Positions 27,928 through 38,587 of a stretch of DNA of 64,000 nucleotides are shown piece by piece. The notes beneath the pieces were generated by a model. It saw only the letters and a program-made list of their open reading frames with translations. It did no database searches and had not been told where the DNA came from. The position numbers were made by a program, and so were the translations under genes. Each line of letters starts with the position of its first letter. The stretch's first letter is position 1. This DNA is from Idiomarina sp. A28L (lineage in GTDB: Bacteria; Pseudomonadota; Gammaproteobacteria; Enterobacterales; Alteromonadaceae): positions 89,169-153,168 of the forward strand of contig NZ_AFPO01000013.1 in NCBI RefSeq assembly GCF_000218785.1, written 5' to 3'.

Positions 27928-29232
27928 TTATTTTAGCTTTTCAAAAGCATCGCGAGTTAAGTTTTCTGTACCATCAGCGGTTACTCGCACGCTATCTTCA
28001 ATGCGAACACCACCGAATGGGCGTAACTCAGAAACCCGGTTCCAGTTAAAATCTTCGTTGCCTTCAAATGGCTCAAGCAATTGATCAACAACATAAATAC
28101 CTGGCTCAATAGTAAATACTTGATCAACCTCTACATCACGAAGCAAACGTAGGAACGGGTGCTCAGCATTGCGTTCAAAGGAATCACCATTGGTATTCTT
28201 TAAGAACCCACCCACATCATGCACCTGCAGCCCAATAAAATGCCCTAAGCCATGAGGGAAGAAAGCACGGGTATAGCCACGCTCATAAATAGTTTCGGCA
28301 TCTACTTTAAAGAAGCCAAATTCAGCAAGGATCTTTGCAATTCTCTTGTGCATGCTTACATGCAAATCAAGGTATGAAATACCTGGCTTTATTTCACCAA
28401 TAATCGCTTGCTCGGCGGCATCTACTGCTTCTACCAACTCCGCATAAAAGCCGTCTTTTGCCGCGTAGCTTCGGGTGATATCAGCACAATAACCATTGTA
28501 ATATGCGCCCGCATCAATCAAAAATGAGCGATGCTCGGTTGGTGCTTCTGTTTCGTATACATCATAGTGCAACACGGCACCGTGCTCATTCAACGCCACA
28601 ATACTGTTATATGGAACTTCAGTTTCCCGAAACTTCATTGCCGCTAAATAAGCTTGGTTAATTTCCAGCTCTGATTTACCTGCAAAAAATGCATCGCGCG
28701 CCGCATTGTGGCCTCGGGCAGCAATTAGGTTTGCTTTGCGCATGTTAATTAATTCACACTCGCTTTTAACCGCACGTTGATAATGCAGGTGATCAATTAG
28801 CTTTTGTGGGTTATGCGCTGCAACCGGCCATTCATTCATCGGTGCGAAATCTTCGCCAATAAACGCAGTTGTGGCTAACTCATCGGCCAACTTCGAGCGA
28901 ACGGTGGCAATATTATCAACTAGCACTACATCGCAAGCCTCTTTCCATTGCCCAGGAGGCAACTGTGGCTGTGCATGCCAAAAATCACGTGCTTGAAAAA
29001 GAAAAACGAGTGGTTTGCCACCTTTGCGGTAAAAAATGAAACTCTTTGGATTCTCAGTAACGGGTATCCAGTATTTGAAAAATGGATTTACCCGAAAAGG
29101 GTAAGCATTATCATCGAGGAATGCTACTCGCGGCTGGCCAGCATATATCAACACGCTTTCGAACCCATTTGCTTCTAGTGCTTCATCAAACCGCTCTTTC
29201 ACTTGCTCTAAGTGTTTTAAATAATGGCTCAT
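27928..29232 (-). CDS. pepQ: Xaa-Pro dipeptidase
   Basis: PepQ cleaves dipeptides with C-terminal proline. The 434-residue M24B metallopeptidase has the metal ligands in LIDAGAYYNGYCADITRSY (two Asp), HGLGHFIGLQVHD (His), FTIEPGIYV and GGVRIEDSV (Glu). GAGG lies five bases before the ATG at 29232, where the protein starts MSHYLKHLEQ; the longer frame from 29268 is not supported. Related enzymes of this group also hydrolyse organophosphates (OPAA), noted in Alteromonas. It stands alone. Confidence 0.93.
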   Translation of the reverse strand: MSHYLKHLEQVKERFDEALEANGFESVLIYAGQPRVAFLDDNAYPFRVNPFFKYWIPVTENPKSFIFYRKGGKPLVFLFQARDFWHAQPQLPPGQWKEACDVVLVDNIATVRSKLADELATTAFIGEDFAPMNEWPVAAHNPQKLIDHLHYQRAVKSECELINMRKANLIAARGHNAARDAFFAGKSELEINQAYLAAMKFRETEVPYNSIVALNEHGAVLHYDVYETEAPTEHRSFLIDAGAYYNGYCADITRSYAAKDGFYAELVEAVDAAEQAIIGEIKPGISYLDLHVSMHKRIAKILAEFGFFKVDAETIYERGYTRAFFPHGLGHFIGLQVHDVGGFLKNTNGDSFERNAEHPFLRLLRDVEVDQVFTIEPGIYVVDQLLEPFEGNEDFNWNRVSELRPFGGVRIEDSVRVTADGTENLTRDAFEKLK

Positions 29233-29488
29233 AGAATCCTCATCGGTGGCCGCTTTCATAATGAACAAGAAAGCCTAATGCTCTGTTAGTGTTGTTACTT
29301 GAAAAAAATAGAAGCTTTACTGATGTATCGTATATAACGCCTTAGCTACAACCAAACAGAATGGCTCAAGTAACCTTTAATTCAATACAGCGCTAAACAA
29401 AAAATAGTTGCCCATTGTAACAAAATTTGGTGCGTTTCAAAAACCTAGCAACCAAATCAGGCAAATAACGGGTGAATAGTATGCAGAG

Positions 29489-29944
29489 TTAAATTTGTGG
29501 AAGGCGCTCGCGAACGGCGCGAATTATTGGAGAGTTGTGATATCCGGTGGTTTCGGCCCATTCCAGAATGGAATCGCCATTTTCATTTTCTTCAAGAATC
29601 ATCCGTGCCGGTAAACTACGAGTGAGTAACATGCCAGTGTCTGTAGCTTCAGCAATTACTGCGAATTGCAGAAGTGAATAGCCATTGCATTTGATTGCAG
29701 TGTACATATTGCGAATCCGTAAACCATTGCGATCTAAGATATTCTGAAATTCACGGCGATTATCCGCGCTAATACTGTAGCAAATTTCTTTAGCAACACT
29801 TTCACCACCGAAGCTTTGAACCGGCCGAGAAGCGGGTGCTGATGTAAAGCCAAAAGAATCTAAATTAAGGGTATCGGCACTACTATCAGCATGGCTTGGA
29901 ATGCTTGCGAAATAAGCTGCGATGAATATTAACCATCGAGTCAT
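29489..29944 (-). CDS. Small exported protein of unknown function (possibly DUF3718-like)
   Basis: The 151-residue product has a signal peptide (MTRWLIFIAAYFASIPSHA, cleavage after SHA at 19). The mature part holds two cysteines, in KEICYSISADN and AIKCNGYSLLQFAV, which could form a disulphide. The latter half reads like a single ankyrin-like helical repeat and recalls DUF3718 proteins of Vibrio and Shewanella, but I am not certain. AAAGGA lies seven bases before the ATG at 29944. It sits alone between pepQ and erpA. Confidence 0.7.
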   Translation of the reverse strand: MTRWLIFIAAYFASIPSHADSSADTLNLDSFGFTSAPASRPVQSFGGESVAKEICYSISADNRREFQNILDRNGLRIRNMYTAIKCNGYSLLQFAVIAEATDTGMLLTRSLPARMILEENENGDSILEWAETTGYHNSPIIRAVRERLPQI

Positions 29945-30116
29945 AATATTTCCTTTGATCTTTGGCAATGCTGGTTATCGCGAATGAATCGGAAGCCATT
30001 TTTTCCCTTCAGTAAGCAAAACGCAAGTAGTTTAATGTAGTTAATTTGTTAAAAATCAGTGTATTGTATTACATCGATTATGAGATATGACTGAGCTGCA
30101 AGCCCTTATCTATAGT

Positions 30117-30148
30117 AAAACGCCAGTGCAGGAGGGGATTGCTGGCGT
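30117..30148 (-). terminator. Terminator after erpA
   Basis: On the minus strand ACGCCAG pairs with CTGGCGT (30142-30148 and 30120-30126) around a 15-base loop, followed by TTT. It lies 43 bp beyond the erpA stop. Confidence 0.65.
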
Positions 30149-30190
30149 GTACAAATTTTCAACAGAGCTATGCAGGGAGGATTATAAACT

Positions 30191-30538
30191 TTATACAGAA
30201 AAGGATGAGCCACAACCACATGTAGTAGTTGCGTTTGGATTATTCACGAAAAAACGAGCTCCTTGCAAACCTTCCTCGTAATCAACAACACCACCTACTA
30301 AATATTGTAGGCTCATTGGATCTACTACTAGGGTAACGCCCTCTTTCTGAATTTCCATATCGCCCGGGTTCACTTTTTCATCAAAAGTGAACCCATACTG
30401 AAACCCAGAGCACCCGCCGCCGGTAACGAATACACGTAACTTAAGGGCTGGATTTTCTTCTTCGGAGATTAACGTTCGCACACGGATAGCCGCAGATTCA
30501 GAAAATTCAATCGGCATCGCTTGTTCTACTGCACTCAT
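30191..30538 (-). CDS. erpA: Iron-sulfur cluster insertion protein ErpA
   Basis: ErpA is an A-type carrier that delivers Fe-S clusters to apo-enzymes, among them isoprenoid-pathway IspG/IspH. The 115-residue product has the three cluster cysteines: [11 protein letters not shown] and the C-terminal [14 protein letters not shown] precedes the ATG at 30538, where it begins [13 protein letters not shown]. The upstream DUF6776-like gene lies 93 bp away with no terminator between, so they may share a transcript. Confidence 0.96.
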   Translation of the reverse strand: MSAVEQAMPIEFSESAAIRVRTLISEEENPALKLRVFVTGGGCSGFQYGFTFDEKVNPGDMEIQKEGVTLVVDPMSLQYLVGGVVDYEEGLQGARFFVNNPNATTTCGCGSSFSV

Positions 30539-30631
30539 TAACCATACTCCACAGAAGGTTTCACAAAATAACACTGCTATTGTCGCTCATGGCGCCTGCA
30601 CGATCAATGATACTCGGCTTTCTCAATAGAA

Positions 30632-31381
30632 TTACCGGTCATTTCCGCCTTTACTACCTTGATTGGCATCGTCTAATATTGTTTCGGTTTCAAATAACTG
30701 CCGCCATTGGTAGGTGCGCTCGGTTTGCCGGCCCTGCCGAGAACGAACCTGAACATGCAAGGTTTCTGGCGCAAAGCCTTCAGGTAAGTTAAAGCTGCCC
30801 TCAGTAAGCGAAAAATAACTCATCACAAATTGCGTAGCGCCTTCATCAATGCCTGCCAGAGCAAGAAGGTTATATTCTTTCCGTTGTTCTTGCTCAAAAC
30901 CCCGCAGCGTAAGCGTAATCGAGCCCTGGGCTAATTGTTCAATGCGCTCCATCTGTAGCAAAATCAAGCGAAAATAGTAGCTATTTTCGGCTGGCAATGA
31001 AGTTACTGAAAGAGAATCAATGGTAATGCCATCGGCATCAAGCTCTGGCGCCATTACACGTTGGTAAAATGCCAGATCTCTGCGGTTTGCCGCGTTTTCT
31101 TCTTGAGTTTGCCGCAACTCATTTTGTAACGCCTGCGTTGCTGCTCTTTCAACATCTAACTCAACCTGCAAAATATTAATGCGGTATTCTAGCCTATCTA
31201 CCCGTTGATGCAGTGTTGCTCTCTGGTTTTCCAATAGTAGATTTTGTTGTTCAAGATGTATGAGGCGAATGTTTCCCACTAAGTAGCCCGCAACTACAAG
31301 TAACGCAGCTAACAACACGTAAAGTAGGAGCTGTGTTTTCCTGTAATTTGAGCCAAGGCGGCTATTACTGCCGTTTGTCAT
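30632..31381 (-). CDS. Membrane-anchored coiled-coil protein (DUF6776-like)
   Basis: The 249-residue product has one N-terminal membrane segment (about 18-38, LLLYVLLAALLVVAGYLVG), then a coiled coil (about 44-105, rich in Leu, Glu, Gln and Arg heptads) and a C-terminal beta-rich domain (about 115-225, YYFRLILLQMERIEQLAQG). This fits the uncharacterised DUF6776 family, which I recall next to erpA in other gammaproteobacteria. AGGAAG precedes the ATG. It is probably a periplasm-facing inner-membrane protein; function unknown. Confidence 0.8.
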   Translation of the reverse strand: MTNGSNSRLGSNYRKTQLLLYVLLAALLVVAGYLVGNIRLIHLEQQNLLLENQRATLHQRVDRLEYRINILQVELDVERAATQALQNELRQTQEENAANRRDLAFYQRVMAPELDADGITIDSLSVTSLPAENSYYFRLILLQMERIEQLAQGSITLTLRGFEQEQRKEYNLLALAGIDEGATQFVMSYFSLTEGSFNLPEGFAPETLHVQVRSRQGRQTERTYQWRQLFETETILDDANQGSKGGNDR

Positions 31382-31540
31382 TATCTACTTCCTACTGTTT
31401 ACACAATGCTTGTGGTAAATTATTAGCCATCTTACGTTACTCGAAATTAATCATACAGCCATTTGCGTAAGCGAAGCTCTAGAAACGAGCGATTACCGAA
31501 AAAAGCACGCACGACAACAGCTAAAGGCGATAACACCAAT

Positions 31541-31978
31541 ATGAACGAGTTCCTTATTTTTCAATGGTTTAAAGCACTACACTTGATTTTTATGGTAGCT
31601 TGGTTTGCCGGCATTTTCTACTTGCCGCGGCTGTTCGTATATCATGCAGAATCAACCGAACCAAAAGTACACGCCCAGCTCAAAATCATGGAGCGCCGGT
31701 TACTCTATTTCGTAACCCCTTTCATGGTGCTTACACTGATTTTCGGCTTTGGCATGCTATATATTTATGGCTTAGATTGGTTAAGAATAAGCAGTTGGAT
31801 GCACATCAAGCTAGTATTGGTATTTATATTAGTAATTTATCACATCTATTGCTTCTCCTTAGTGCGAGATTTTCGCAATGATAACGTAAAGCGCTCAGGC
31901 CGTTGGTTTCGTTGGTTCAACGAAATGCCAGTTATTGTTCTATTTGTGATTATCATTTTGGCAGTATTAAAACCCTGA
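31541..31978 (+). CDS. hemJ: Protoporphyrinogen IX oxidase HemJ
   Basis: HemJ oxidises protoporphyrinogen IX to protoporphyrin IX in haem synthesis. The 145-residue membrane protein has four hydrophobic segments and the family's conserved start FKALHLIFMVAWFAGIFYLPRLFVYH with its haem-ligand His, WMHIKLVLV, and a terminal RWFNEMPVI. The ATG at 31541 starts MNEFLIFQWF; the 26 codons upstream in the longer frame are not typical. E. coli uses HemG instead. hemL, an earlier haem gene, lies two genes downstream. Confidence 0.93.
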   Translation: MNEFLIFQWFKALHLIFMVAWFAGIFYLPRLFVYHAESTEPKVHAQLKIMERRLLYFVTPFMVLTLIFGFGMLYIYGLDWLRISSWMHIKLVLVFILVIYHIYCFSLVRDFRNDNVKRSGRWFRWFNEMPVIVLFVIIILAVLKP

Positions 31979-31987
31979 ACAAAGCAC

Positions 31988-32014
31988 AGCCAACGTTCCG
32001 CTAACGTTGGCTTT
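31988..32014 (+). terminator. Terminator (or attenuator) between hemJ and pyrB
   Basis: AGCCAACGTT (31988-31997) pairs perfectly with AACGTTGGCT (32003-32012) around a 5-base loop, followed by TTCT. It lies 9 bp past the hemJ stop and 48 bp before pyrB, leaving little space for a separate pyrB promoter downstream. Confidence 0.75.
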
Positions 32015-32030
32015 CTGCTATGCTACAGCC

Positions 32031-32050
32031 CCAACAACCTATTACGTTGG
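32031..32050 (+). promoter_or_regulatory. Second leader dyad, alternative partner of the upstream stem
   Basis: CCAAC (32031-32035) can pair with GTTGG (32046-32050). ACGTTGG at 32044-32050 can instead pair with CCAACGT at 31990-31996, which would break the preceding hairpin. The right arm overlaps the likely ribosome site of pyrB. This arrangement is seen; a switching role is only inferred. Confidence 0.4.
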
Positions 32051-32061
32051 AACCGCACACG

Positions 32062-33078
32062 ATGATGAAGTTTACCGGCGCAAACATACTTTCCGTTGAC
32101 CAGTTCAACCGCGATGCGATTGAGCATGTTTTTCGAATTGCTGATCTCATGGAGCCATATGCCCATAGGCGCAAACGAACGCGTGTTCTTGATGGCGCTA
32201 TTCTCGGAAATTTATTTTTCGAACCTTCTACTCGCACTCGGGTAAGCTTTGGCACCGCATTCAATTTATTAGGTGGCGAAGTGCGTGAAACCACCGGAAT
32301 GGAAAGCTCGGCGTTAGCCAAAGGTGAATCGCTGTACGATACTGCAAGAGTGCTATCAAGCTACAGTGATGTAATAGCCATGCGCCACCCAAAATCAGGT
32401 GCCGTAGCGGAATTTGCCGAGGGTAGCCGGGTTCCTGTGATCAATGGCGGTGATGGGGCAAATGAACACCCCACACAAGCACTGCTTGATTTATACACCA
32501 TTGAGAAAGAACTCGCCCACCATGGCAGCACCATTGATGGCATGCATCTTTGCATCGTAGGTGATCTCAAATACGGCCGTACCGTACATTCATTATCCAA
32601 ACTACTGTGTATGTTTAAGCAGGTGCAAATAACCTTGGTATCACCACCCGAGTTAGCCATGCCAACTAACATTGTAGATTTACTGGAAAACGCTGGGCAC
32701 AAGGTTACCCAAGTGGGCGAGCTTTCCGGTTCTATGGATGCCGATATTGTTTACCAAACGCGTATTCAGCAAGAGCGTTTTACCAATCTTGATGAAGCCG
32801 AGCAATATCGCGGTAGGTTCCGCCTTAACAGCGAAATTTACACCAAGCATTACAAACCCAACACCGTAATTATGCATCCGCTGCCGCGCGATTCGCGAGC
32901 GGAAGCTAATGAGCTCGATAATGATTTGAATCAAAACCCAAACCTAGCGATATTTCGCCAGGCCGATAACGGGGTTCTGATTCGTATGGCACTTTTTGCC
33001 GCAACACTGGGTGTTGAACACCTTGTGAGCCGCTATGATACCGATGTTATTTGGTACAGCGATAAAGCTAATAGTTAA
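32062..33078 (+). CDS. pyrB: Aspartate carbamoyltransferase catalytic chain
   Basis: PyrB condenses carbamoyl phosphate and aspartate, the committed step of pyrimidine synthesis. The 338-residue product has the carbamoyl-phosphate loop [25 protein letters not shown], and [14 protein letters not shown]. It is longer than the 311-residue E. coli chain, and no pyrI regulatory gene follows. ATGs at 32062 and 32065 are both near a GGAA site; the open frame extends to 32020, but that part overlaps the leader hairpins. Confidence 0.95.
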   Translation: MMKFTGANILSVDQFNRDAIEHVFRIADLMEPYAHRRKRTRVLDGAILGNLFFEPSTRTRVSFGTAFNLLGGEVRETTGMESSALAKGESLYDTARVLSSYSDVIAMRHPKSGAVAEFAEGSRVPVINGGDGANEHPTQALLDLYTIEKELAHHGSTIDGMHLCIVGDLKYGRTVHSLSKLLCMFKQVQITLVSPPELAMPTNIVDLLENAGHKVTQVGELSGSMDADIVYQTRIQQERFTNLDEAEQYRGRFRLNSEIYTKHYKPNTVIMHPLPRDSRAEANELDNDLNQNPNLAIFRQADNGVLIRMALFAATLGVEHLVSRYDTDVIWYSDKANS

Positions 33079-33089
33079 GAGGTTTTTCC

Positions 33090-34370
33090 ATGTCCCGTTC
33101 TGAAGATTTGTTTGCTCAAGCCCAACTTTCTATTCCTGGTGGTGTAAATTCACCCGTTCGCGCGTTTAACGGCGTTGGTGGAACGCCGATATTTATCGAG
33201 CGCGCCCAAGGTGCTTATTTGTTTGATGTTGATGGTAATCGCTATATTGATTATATCGGCTCATGGGGCCCCATGATTCTTGGCCATAACCACCCAGAAA
33301 TTCGTGATGCGGCGATTGAAGCAGCTGAGCGTGGATTAAGTTTCGGTACGCCAACAGCCAGCGAAATCACTATGGCTGAGAAAGTAATTTCCATAGTGCC
33401 CTCGATTGAAAAAGTACGCATGGTGAACTCGGGCACCGAAGCCACCATGAGCGCCATTCGCTTAGCGCGTGGCTACACTGGCCGCGATAAGATTTTAAAA
33501 TTTGAAGGTTGTTATCACGGCCATGCTGATTCTTTATTAGTAAAAGCTGGGTCAGGTGCACTCACTTTAGGCGTGCCAAATTCACCGGGTATTCCCGAAG
33601 ATTTTGCCAAGCACACACTTACCGTGAGCTTTAACAATCTAGAAGAAGTTCGCCAAGTATTTGCTGATTTAGGCGAGCAAATTGCGTGTATTATCGTAGA
33701 ACCAGTAGCTGGCAACATGAACTTAATTCTACCTGAGCCAGGCTTCCTAGAGGGCCTGCGCGAAGTGTGCGATGAATATGGTGCCGTGCTTATTTTTGAT
33801 GAGGTAATGACCGGCTTCCGTGTTTCACGTGGTGGCGCTCAAGAATTCTTCAATGTGAAACCAGATCTTACCTGCCTTGGTAAAGTAATCGGTGGTGGCA
33901 TGCCAGTTGGTGCTTTCGGTGGTAAACGTGAGATTATGGATTACATAGCACCCGTTGGCCCGGTTTATCAAGCGGGTACACTTTCGGGTAACCCGGTAGC
34001 AATGGCAGCAGGTTTAGCCTCGTTAAACTTGCTCAATTCAAGTGCGCTATATCAACAACTTGCAGGCCGTGTAACGGAGTTAACATCTGGTTTGCAAGAA
34101 CTTGCTGATGCCAAAGGCATTCCATTCACCACCGCACAAGCTGGCGGCATGTTTGGTTTCTTCTTTACCGATGCTAAGAAAGTGAGTACTTACGAACAAG
34201 CTACTAAATGCAACATGGAGCACTTCCGCACTTTCTATCATGAAATGCTGAAACGCGGTGTTTATTTGGCTCCAAGCGCCTATGAAGCAGGGTTTATGAG
34301 CTTGGCTCACACGGAAACCGATATCGAAGAAACCTTGCAGGTTGCCGAACACGCATTTAACTTACTGTAA
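33090..34370 (+). CDS. hemL: Glutamate-1-semialdehyde 2,1-aminomutase
   Basis: HemL makes 5-aminolevulinate from glutamate-1-semialdehyde, the entry to haem by the C5 route. The 426-residue class III aminotransferase-fold protein has [10 protein letters not shown] at the start, [27 protein letters not shown] and the PLP lysine in [23 protein letters not shown] precedes the ATG, 11 bp after pyrB. A terminator-like structure follows. Confidence 0.97.
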   Translation: MSRSEDLFAQAQLSIPGGVNSPVRAFNGVGGTPIFIERAQGAYLFDVDGNRYIDYIGSWGPMILGHNHPEIRDAAIEAAERGLSFGTPTASEITMAEKVISIVPSIEKVRMVNSGTEATMSAIRLARGYTGRDKILKFEGCYHGHADSLLVKAGSGALTLGVPNSPGIPEDFAKHTLTVSFNNLEEVRQVFADLGEQIACIIVEPVAGNMNLILPEPGFLEGLREVCDEYGAVLIFDEVMTGFRVSRGGAQEFFNVKPDLTCLGKVIGGGMPVGAFGGKREIMDYIAPVGPVYQAGTLSGNPVAMAAGLASLNLLNSSALYQQLAGRVTELTSGLQELADAKGIPFTTAQAGGMFGFFFTDAKKVSTYEQATKCNMEHFRTFYHEMLKRGVYLAPSAYEAGFMSLAHTETDIEETLQVAEHAFNLL

Positions 34371-34398
34371 TATTGCATTACAGTTAATCACTTAAATT

Positions 34399-34468
34399 AC
34401 GCCCCAAGGTTAACCTTATGGTCTAGCTGCTATATGGAAGATTACACTGACGGGGCGTTCATTTTTTT
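34399..34468 (+). terminator. Long hairpin terminator after hemL
   Basis: ACGCCCC (34399-34405) pairs with GGGGCGT (34452-34458) and is followed by TCA and T7. The loop contains its own palindrome, AAGGTTAACCTT at 34406-34417. Confidence 0.65.
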
Positions 34469-34513
34469 CTCTGCTTTTCTGGAGCACGAGTTCAGGTTGT
34501 AATTGGAGTATCT

Positions 34514-36208
34514 ATGCAAAATAAACGTTCTCAAGAGCCACTGTATATCCCTCACGCAGGTCCGTCTCTGCTCGAGACACCGTTACTGAATAAGGGAAGT
34601 GCTTTTAGCCGCGAGGAACGTGTTGCATTTAACCTCACCGGATTACTTCCGCCTCGTTATGAAACCATTGAGGAGCAAGTGAGCCGAGCCTACATGCAGT
34701 ATCAAAGTTTTGATACTGCACTGAACAAACACATTTATTTGCGTGCCATTCAAGATAACAACGAAACTATGTTTCATCGCTTGATTGCCTCACACCTTGA
34801 AGAAATGATGCCCATCATTTACACCCCAACGGTGGGTGATGCCTGTGAGAAGTTTTCTGATATCTATCGCAGCTCGCGTGGCTTATTTATCTCGTACGCC
34901 GAACGCGAACAAATGAATGATATTCTTCGCAATGCCACCAAACGAAACGTGAAGGTAATTGTAGTTACCGATGGTGAACGTATCTTAGGTTTAGGCGATC
35001 AGGGCATTGGCGGCATGGGTATCCCTATCGGCAAGCTATCACTATACACTGCCTGTGGTGGTATTAGCCCAGCCTATACCTTACCCGTAATGCTGGATGT
35101 AGGTACCAACAATGAGAAATTACTGAACGACCCCATGTATATGGGAGCTCGGCATAAACGTATTACCGGTAAAGAGTACGATGATTTCGTAGATACATTT
35201 ATCCAAGCTGTTAAGCGCCGCTGGCCAACTGCCATGATTCAGTTTGAAGATTTCGCCCAACAAACCGCTATGCCAATTTTAAAGCGCTACCAAGATGAAG
35301 TTTGTTGCTTCAACGATGATATTCAAGGCACAGCCGCAGTAACTGCGGGAACCTTGCTAGCAGCCTGCAAAACGAAAGGACAAAAGCTTTCGCAACAAAA
35401 AATTGTATTTGTGGGTTCTGGCTCTGCTGGTTGCGGTATTGCTGAGCACATTATTTCGCACATGCAAGCTGAGGGTATAAGCCGTGAGGAGGCTAAAGCG
35501 CGCATCTTCATGGTAGATCGTTTTGGTTTGCTTACCGAAGGCATGAGCGATTTACGCGATTTCCAAGAAGAGCTCGCGCAAAGCCAAAAAGCGCTGGCTG
35601 ATTGGACATATAGCGGCGAATACGCCTCTTTACTCGATGTTATGCATTGTGCACAGCCTACGGTATTAATCGGTGTTTCTGGCCAACCTGGTTTGTTTAC
35701 TGAACAAGTTATTCACGCCATGCAGCAATACACACCAGAACCCATCATTTTTCCGCTATCGAACCCTTCAAGTAGAGTGGAAGCGAACCCTGCAGATGTT
35801 ATTCGCTGGACACACGGCAAAGCTATTGTGGCAACCGGCAGCCCGTTTGCCCCGGTGCAGTATGAAGGTAAAACTTATCCAATTGCCCAGTGTAATAACA
35901 GCTATATCTTTCCTGGTATTGGGTTAGGTGTATTAGCAGTAAAAGCAAACCGCATCACCGAAGAAATGCTCATGGCTGCCTGCCGCACACTCGCCGACGC
36001 ATCGCCGCTAGCAAACGGCGCTTCTGCCCACCTATTGCCGGCTATTACCGAGATTTCAGCGTTAAGCAAACGTATCGCCTTTGCTGTAGGTAAGGTGGCG
36101 CAAGAACAAGGCCATGCTTTGGAAATTACCGATGAAATGTTAGAACAACGAATTACCGGTAACTACTGGAAAGCTGATTATCGCGATTATAAACGAGTAA
36201 GTATTTAA
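34514..36208 (+). CDS. maeA: NAD-dependent malic enzyme
   Basis: MaeA decarboxylates malate to pyruvate with NAD. The 564-residue length and [20 protein letters not shown] match the bacterial SfcA/MaeA type rather than the larger NADP-linked MaeB with its acetyltransferase tail. Other blocks are [10 protein letters not shown], metal-site [32 protein letters not shown] and dinucleotide loop [20 protein letters not shown] site precedes the ATG. It stands alone and converges on mrcB with a 19-bp gap. Confidence 0.95.
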   Translation: MQNKRSQEPLYIPHAGPSLLETPLLNKGSAFSREERVAFNLTGLLPPRYETIEEQVSRAYMQYQSFDTALNKHIYLRAIQDNNETMFHRLIASHLEEMMPIIYTPTVGDACEKFSDIYRSSRGLFISYAEREQMNDILRNATKRNVKVIVVTDGERILGLGDQGIGGMGIPIGKLSLYTACGGISPAYTLPVMLDVGTNNEKLLNDPMYMGARHKRITGKEYDDFVDTFIQAVKRRWPTAMIQFEDFAQQTAMPILKRYQDEVCCFNDDIQGTAAVTAGTLLAACKTKGQKLSQQKIVFVGSGSAGCGIAEHIISHMQAEGISREEAKARIFMVDRFGLLTEGMSDLRDFQEELAQSQKALADWTYSGEYASLLDVMHCAQPTVLIGVSGQPGLFTEQVIHAMQQYTPEPIIFPLSNPSSRVEANPADVIRWTHGKAIVATGSPFAPVQYEGKTYPIAQCNNSYIFPGIGLGVLAVKANRITEEMLMAACRTLADASPLANGASAHLLPAITEISALSKRIAFAVGKVAQEQGHALEITDEMLEQRITGNYWKADYRDYKRVSI

Positions 36209-36227
36209 TTACTCAGCGCCCACTTCG

Positions 36228-38561
36228 CTAATCATCATTTGAAAAAATCCGCCGCCACCAACTCTGTGGCGGCTCATCTTCGTTTTCTTCATTCTTTTCT
36301 GGCTGGCAATCTGCTACCTCAACACCGCCGATAATACCTGGCATTTGCATTGTATCTGGGCAATTATCCCCAACCGGCAGGCCCGTTTCGCTATCCCAAG
36401 AACGCATCCCTACAGCAGCTGGAAAGCTTAAATTTAAAGGTGCTATTAGTATGCTCTGCCAAAAATTAGTAGCCAGTGGTAAAGCACCGCGGCTGCCAGT
36501 TAACCCTATAGGTTGATTATCATCTCGGCCAAGCCAAACCGTTAGAACATGGCGATCATCAAATGAAACAAACCAACTATCGCGCAACTCATTAGTGGAG
36601 CCGGTTTTTCCACCAACAGGAGCGTTAATATGCTGGCCCAGCGCTCGCCCGGTGCCATGCTCAACTACGCCATAAGAAGCATAACGTGCCAAATAGGCAG
36701 CTTCTGGGCGAAAGCCTGCTCGCGGTTTACGTTCATCAAGGTAAACCAAATCACCGCGGTGGGTGGTTACTCCAGCAATTGCGCTTAACCGGTAACCGTT
36801 TCCGTTATTGGCCAAGTAGCCATACAACTCACTTACTTGCACTGGGCTTAAATTAATAGTGCCTAACGCCAATGAAGGGTATGCGTGGATAGCGCCAGTA
36901 GCTCCCATAGCATAAAGCCGATCACGTATTTTCGCTGGTGTTATCGCCAACGCCGTTTGAACTGCGGGAATATTGCGTGAATCTATCCAGCTTTGATAAA
37001 GAGAAACACGCCCTTTAAATTCATTATCAAAATTACTCGGTTGCCATTCGCGCCCGCGTTCATCACGAACACTCAATTCTTCATCAATAAGAATTGAGGC
37101 AAGTGAAAACTGGTTTTCATCTTCTAGCGCCAGCGCGTATACAAACGGTTTCATGAGCGAACCTATCGGCCGCCGAGCCTGAAATGCTCTATTAAAGCCA
37201 CCTTGCACAGGCATTCGGCCGCCAACGAGCGCACGTATCGTACCCGCGCGATAATCGGTAACTATAGCTGCAGCTTGCACCTCTAAATCAGGCAACAATT
37301 CCATACGATCCATAACTGCTTTTTCGGTAACACTTTGCAACCACGGATCAAAATAAGTAAATACCCGTAATCCTGTTTCTTGCCATGCTTTTCCCGGCAC
37401 CAGCTCACGTAATTCACGCTGCACATAATCCACGTAATCAGGCCGCGCTCTCGCTACTAGCCGATTACTCGCACGCGTTACTACCGGCGCCTCTAGAGCT
37501 GCCAAATATTGCGGTTGGTTTATTAAATCATCGCTGTACATTAAACGAAGCACCAAATCACGGCGATCCGCCGCCGTTTCTGGATTTCGATAAGGGTTAT
37601 ATAACGAGGGGCCTTTTACCATTCCTACCAGCATTGCAATTTCAGCCGGCGTTAAATCTTCCGGCGATTTTCCATAAAAATAGCGGCTGGCTAATCCCAC
37701 ACCGTGTATTGCATGGCCACCATCTTGGCCATAAAACACCTCGTTAAAATAGGCTTCGAGAATTTCATCTTTACTAAAGCGGAAATCGAGCACTAACGCC
37801 ATTAACGCTTCGTTCACCTTGCGAGAAATGGTTTGTGCGCGGCTTAAATACATATTCTTAACTAACTGCTGGGTGATTGTACTGCCACCCTGAACAGTTC
37901 GCCCTGCCGCTAAATTAGCCATCGCCGCTCGGGCAATAGCCGAAGGTTTCACACCATAGTGATGATAGAAATCTTGATCTTCTACCAACAACAGCGTTTG
38001 TTGCATCAAAACCGGAATCTGCTCAAGCCCAACTAATAAGCGATCTTCGTTGTTATCAGAAGCAAAGCGGCCAATGAGTTGTGGCTCTAATCGAAGATGG
38101 CTGATTGATGTTTGCTCTGGCCAACTTTCAATGCCTACCAAACGGTGGCTTTGGTCAAAGCGCAAACGTGCACGAATACCGGGCTCGAATTGGTCGGGGA
38201 AGTTAAACGCACGGCGAAACAGCAGAATATCATTGCCCTGCTGTTGAAATTCACCTGGGTTTCGAGCATAACGGCTTTCGCGATAATCGAGAGCACGAAA
38301 TTCCCGAATAATTTGTTCCCGCGTGATTAGTTCATTGCTATCTAACAATAGCGCCCTGCTGTATAGCAATGCCGGAGCTTCGTAGCGCGCGTCGGAAAAA
38401 CGCTTGGTCAACATAGAATCAAGGTAAATAAGATAAAAAGCAGTAGCTACTACACCGAGAAAGGCGAGTTTCCACAGCAAAGCAAAAAACCGTTGCAGCC
38501 AAGGGTTTTTCTGGGATTTTATTCCTACTTGCTTGCTTTTTTTCTGCTGCTTCTTGGCCAT
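36228..38561 (-). CDS. mrcB: Bifunctional penicillin-binding protein 1B
   Basis: PBP1B polymerises glycan strands and cross-links their peptides. The 777-residue protein has a basic cytoplasmic tail, one membrane segment (about 30-48), a UB2H-type region (about 65-150), a GT51 transferase with catalytic Glu194 in LLVEDQDF and GGSTITQQLVKN at 225-236, and a transpeptidase with SLMK at 468-471, SRN at 528-530 and KTG at 652-654. The UB2H region separates it from PBP1A and is the docking site for LpoB in E. coli. It lies 26 bp after hrpB on the same strand, a common pairing. Confidence 0.95.
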   Translation of the reverse strand: MAKKQQKKSKQVGIKSQKNPWLQRFFALLWKLAFLGVVATAFYLIYLDSMLTKRFSDARYEAPALLYSRALLLDSNELITREQIIREFRALDYRESRYARNPGEFQQQGNDILLFRRAFNFPDQFEPGIRARLRFDQSHRLVGIESWPEQTSISHLRLEPQLIGRFASDNNEDRLLVGLEQIPVLMQQTLLLVEDQDFYHHYGVKPSAIARAAMANLAAGRTVQGGSTITQQLVKNMYLSRAQTISRKVNEALMALVLDFRFSKDEILEAYFNEVFYGQDGGHAIHGVGLASRYFYGKSPEDLTPAEIAMLVGMVKGPSLYNPYRNPETAADRRDLVLRLMYSDDLINQPQYLAALEAPVVTRASNRLVARARPDYVDYVQRELRELVPGKAWQETGLRVFTYFDPWLQSVTEKAVMDRMELLPDLEVQAAAIVTDYRAGTIRALVGGRMPVQGGFNRAFQARRPIGSLMKPFVYALALEDENQFSLASILIDEELSVRDERGREWQPSNFDNEFKGRVSLYQSWIDSRNIPAVQTALAITPAKIRDRLYAMGATGAIHAYPSLALGTINLSPVQVSELYGYLANNGNGYRLSAIAGVTTHRGDLVYLDERKPRAGFRPEAAYLARYASYGVVEHGTGRALGQHINAPVGGKTGSTNELRDSWFVSFDDRHVLTVWLGRDDNQPIGLTGSRGALPLATNFWQSILIAPLNLSFPAAVGMRSWDSETGLPVGDNCPDTMQMPGIIGGVEVADCQPEKNEENEDEPPQSWWRRIFSNDD

Positions 38562-38587
38562 TAAATTCCCACTTCGTACGCTAATAA

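Noticed and set aside
30087-30281. 64-codon plus-strand frame between the exported protein and erpA
   Set aside because: Half of it is antisense to erpA, and the rest covers the erpA terminator hairpin.
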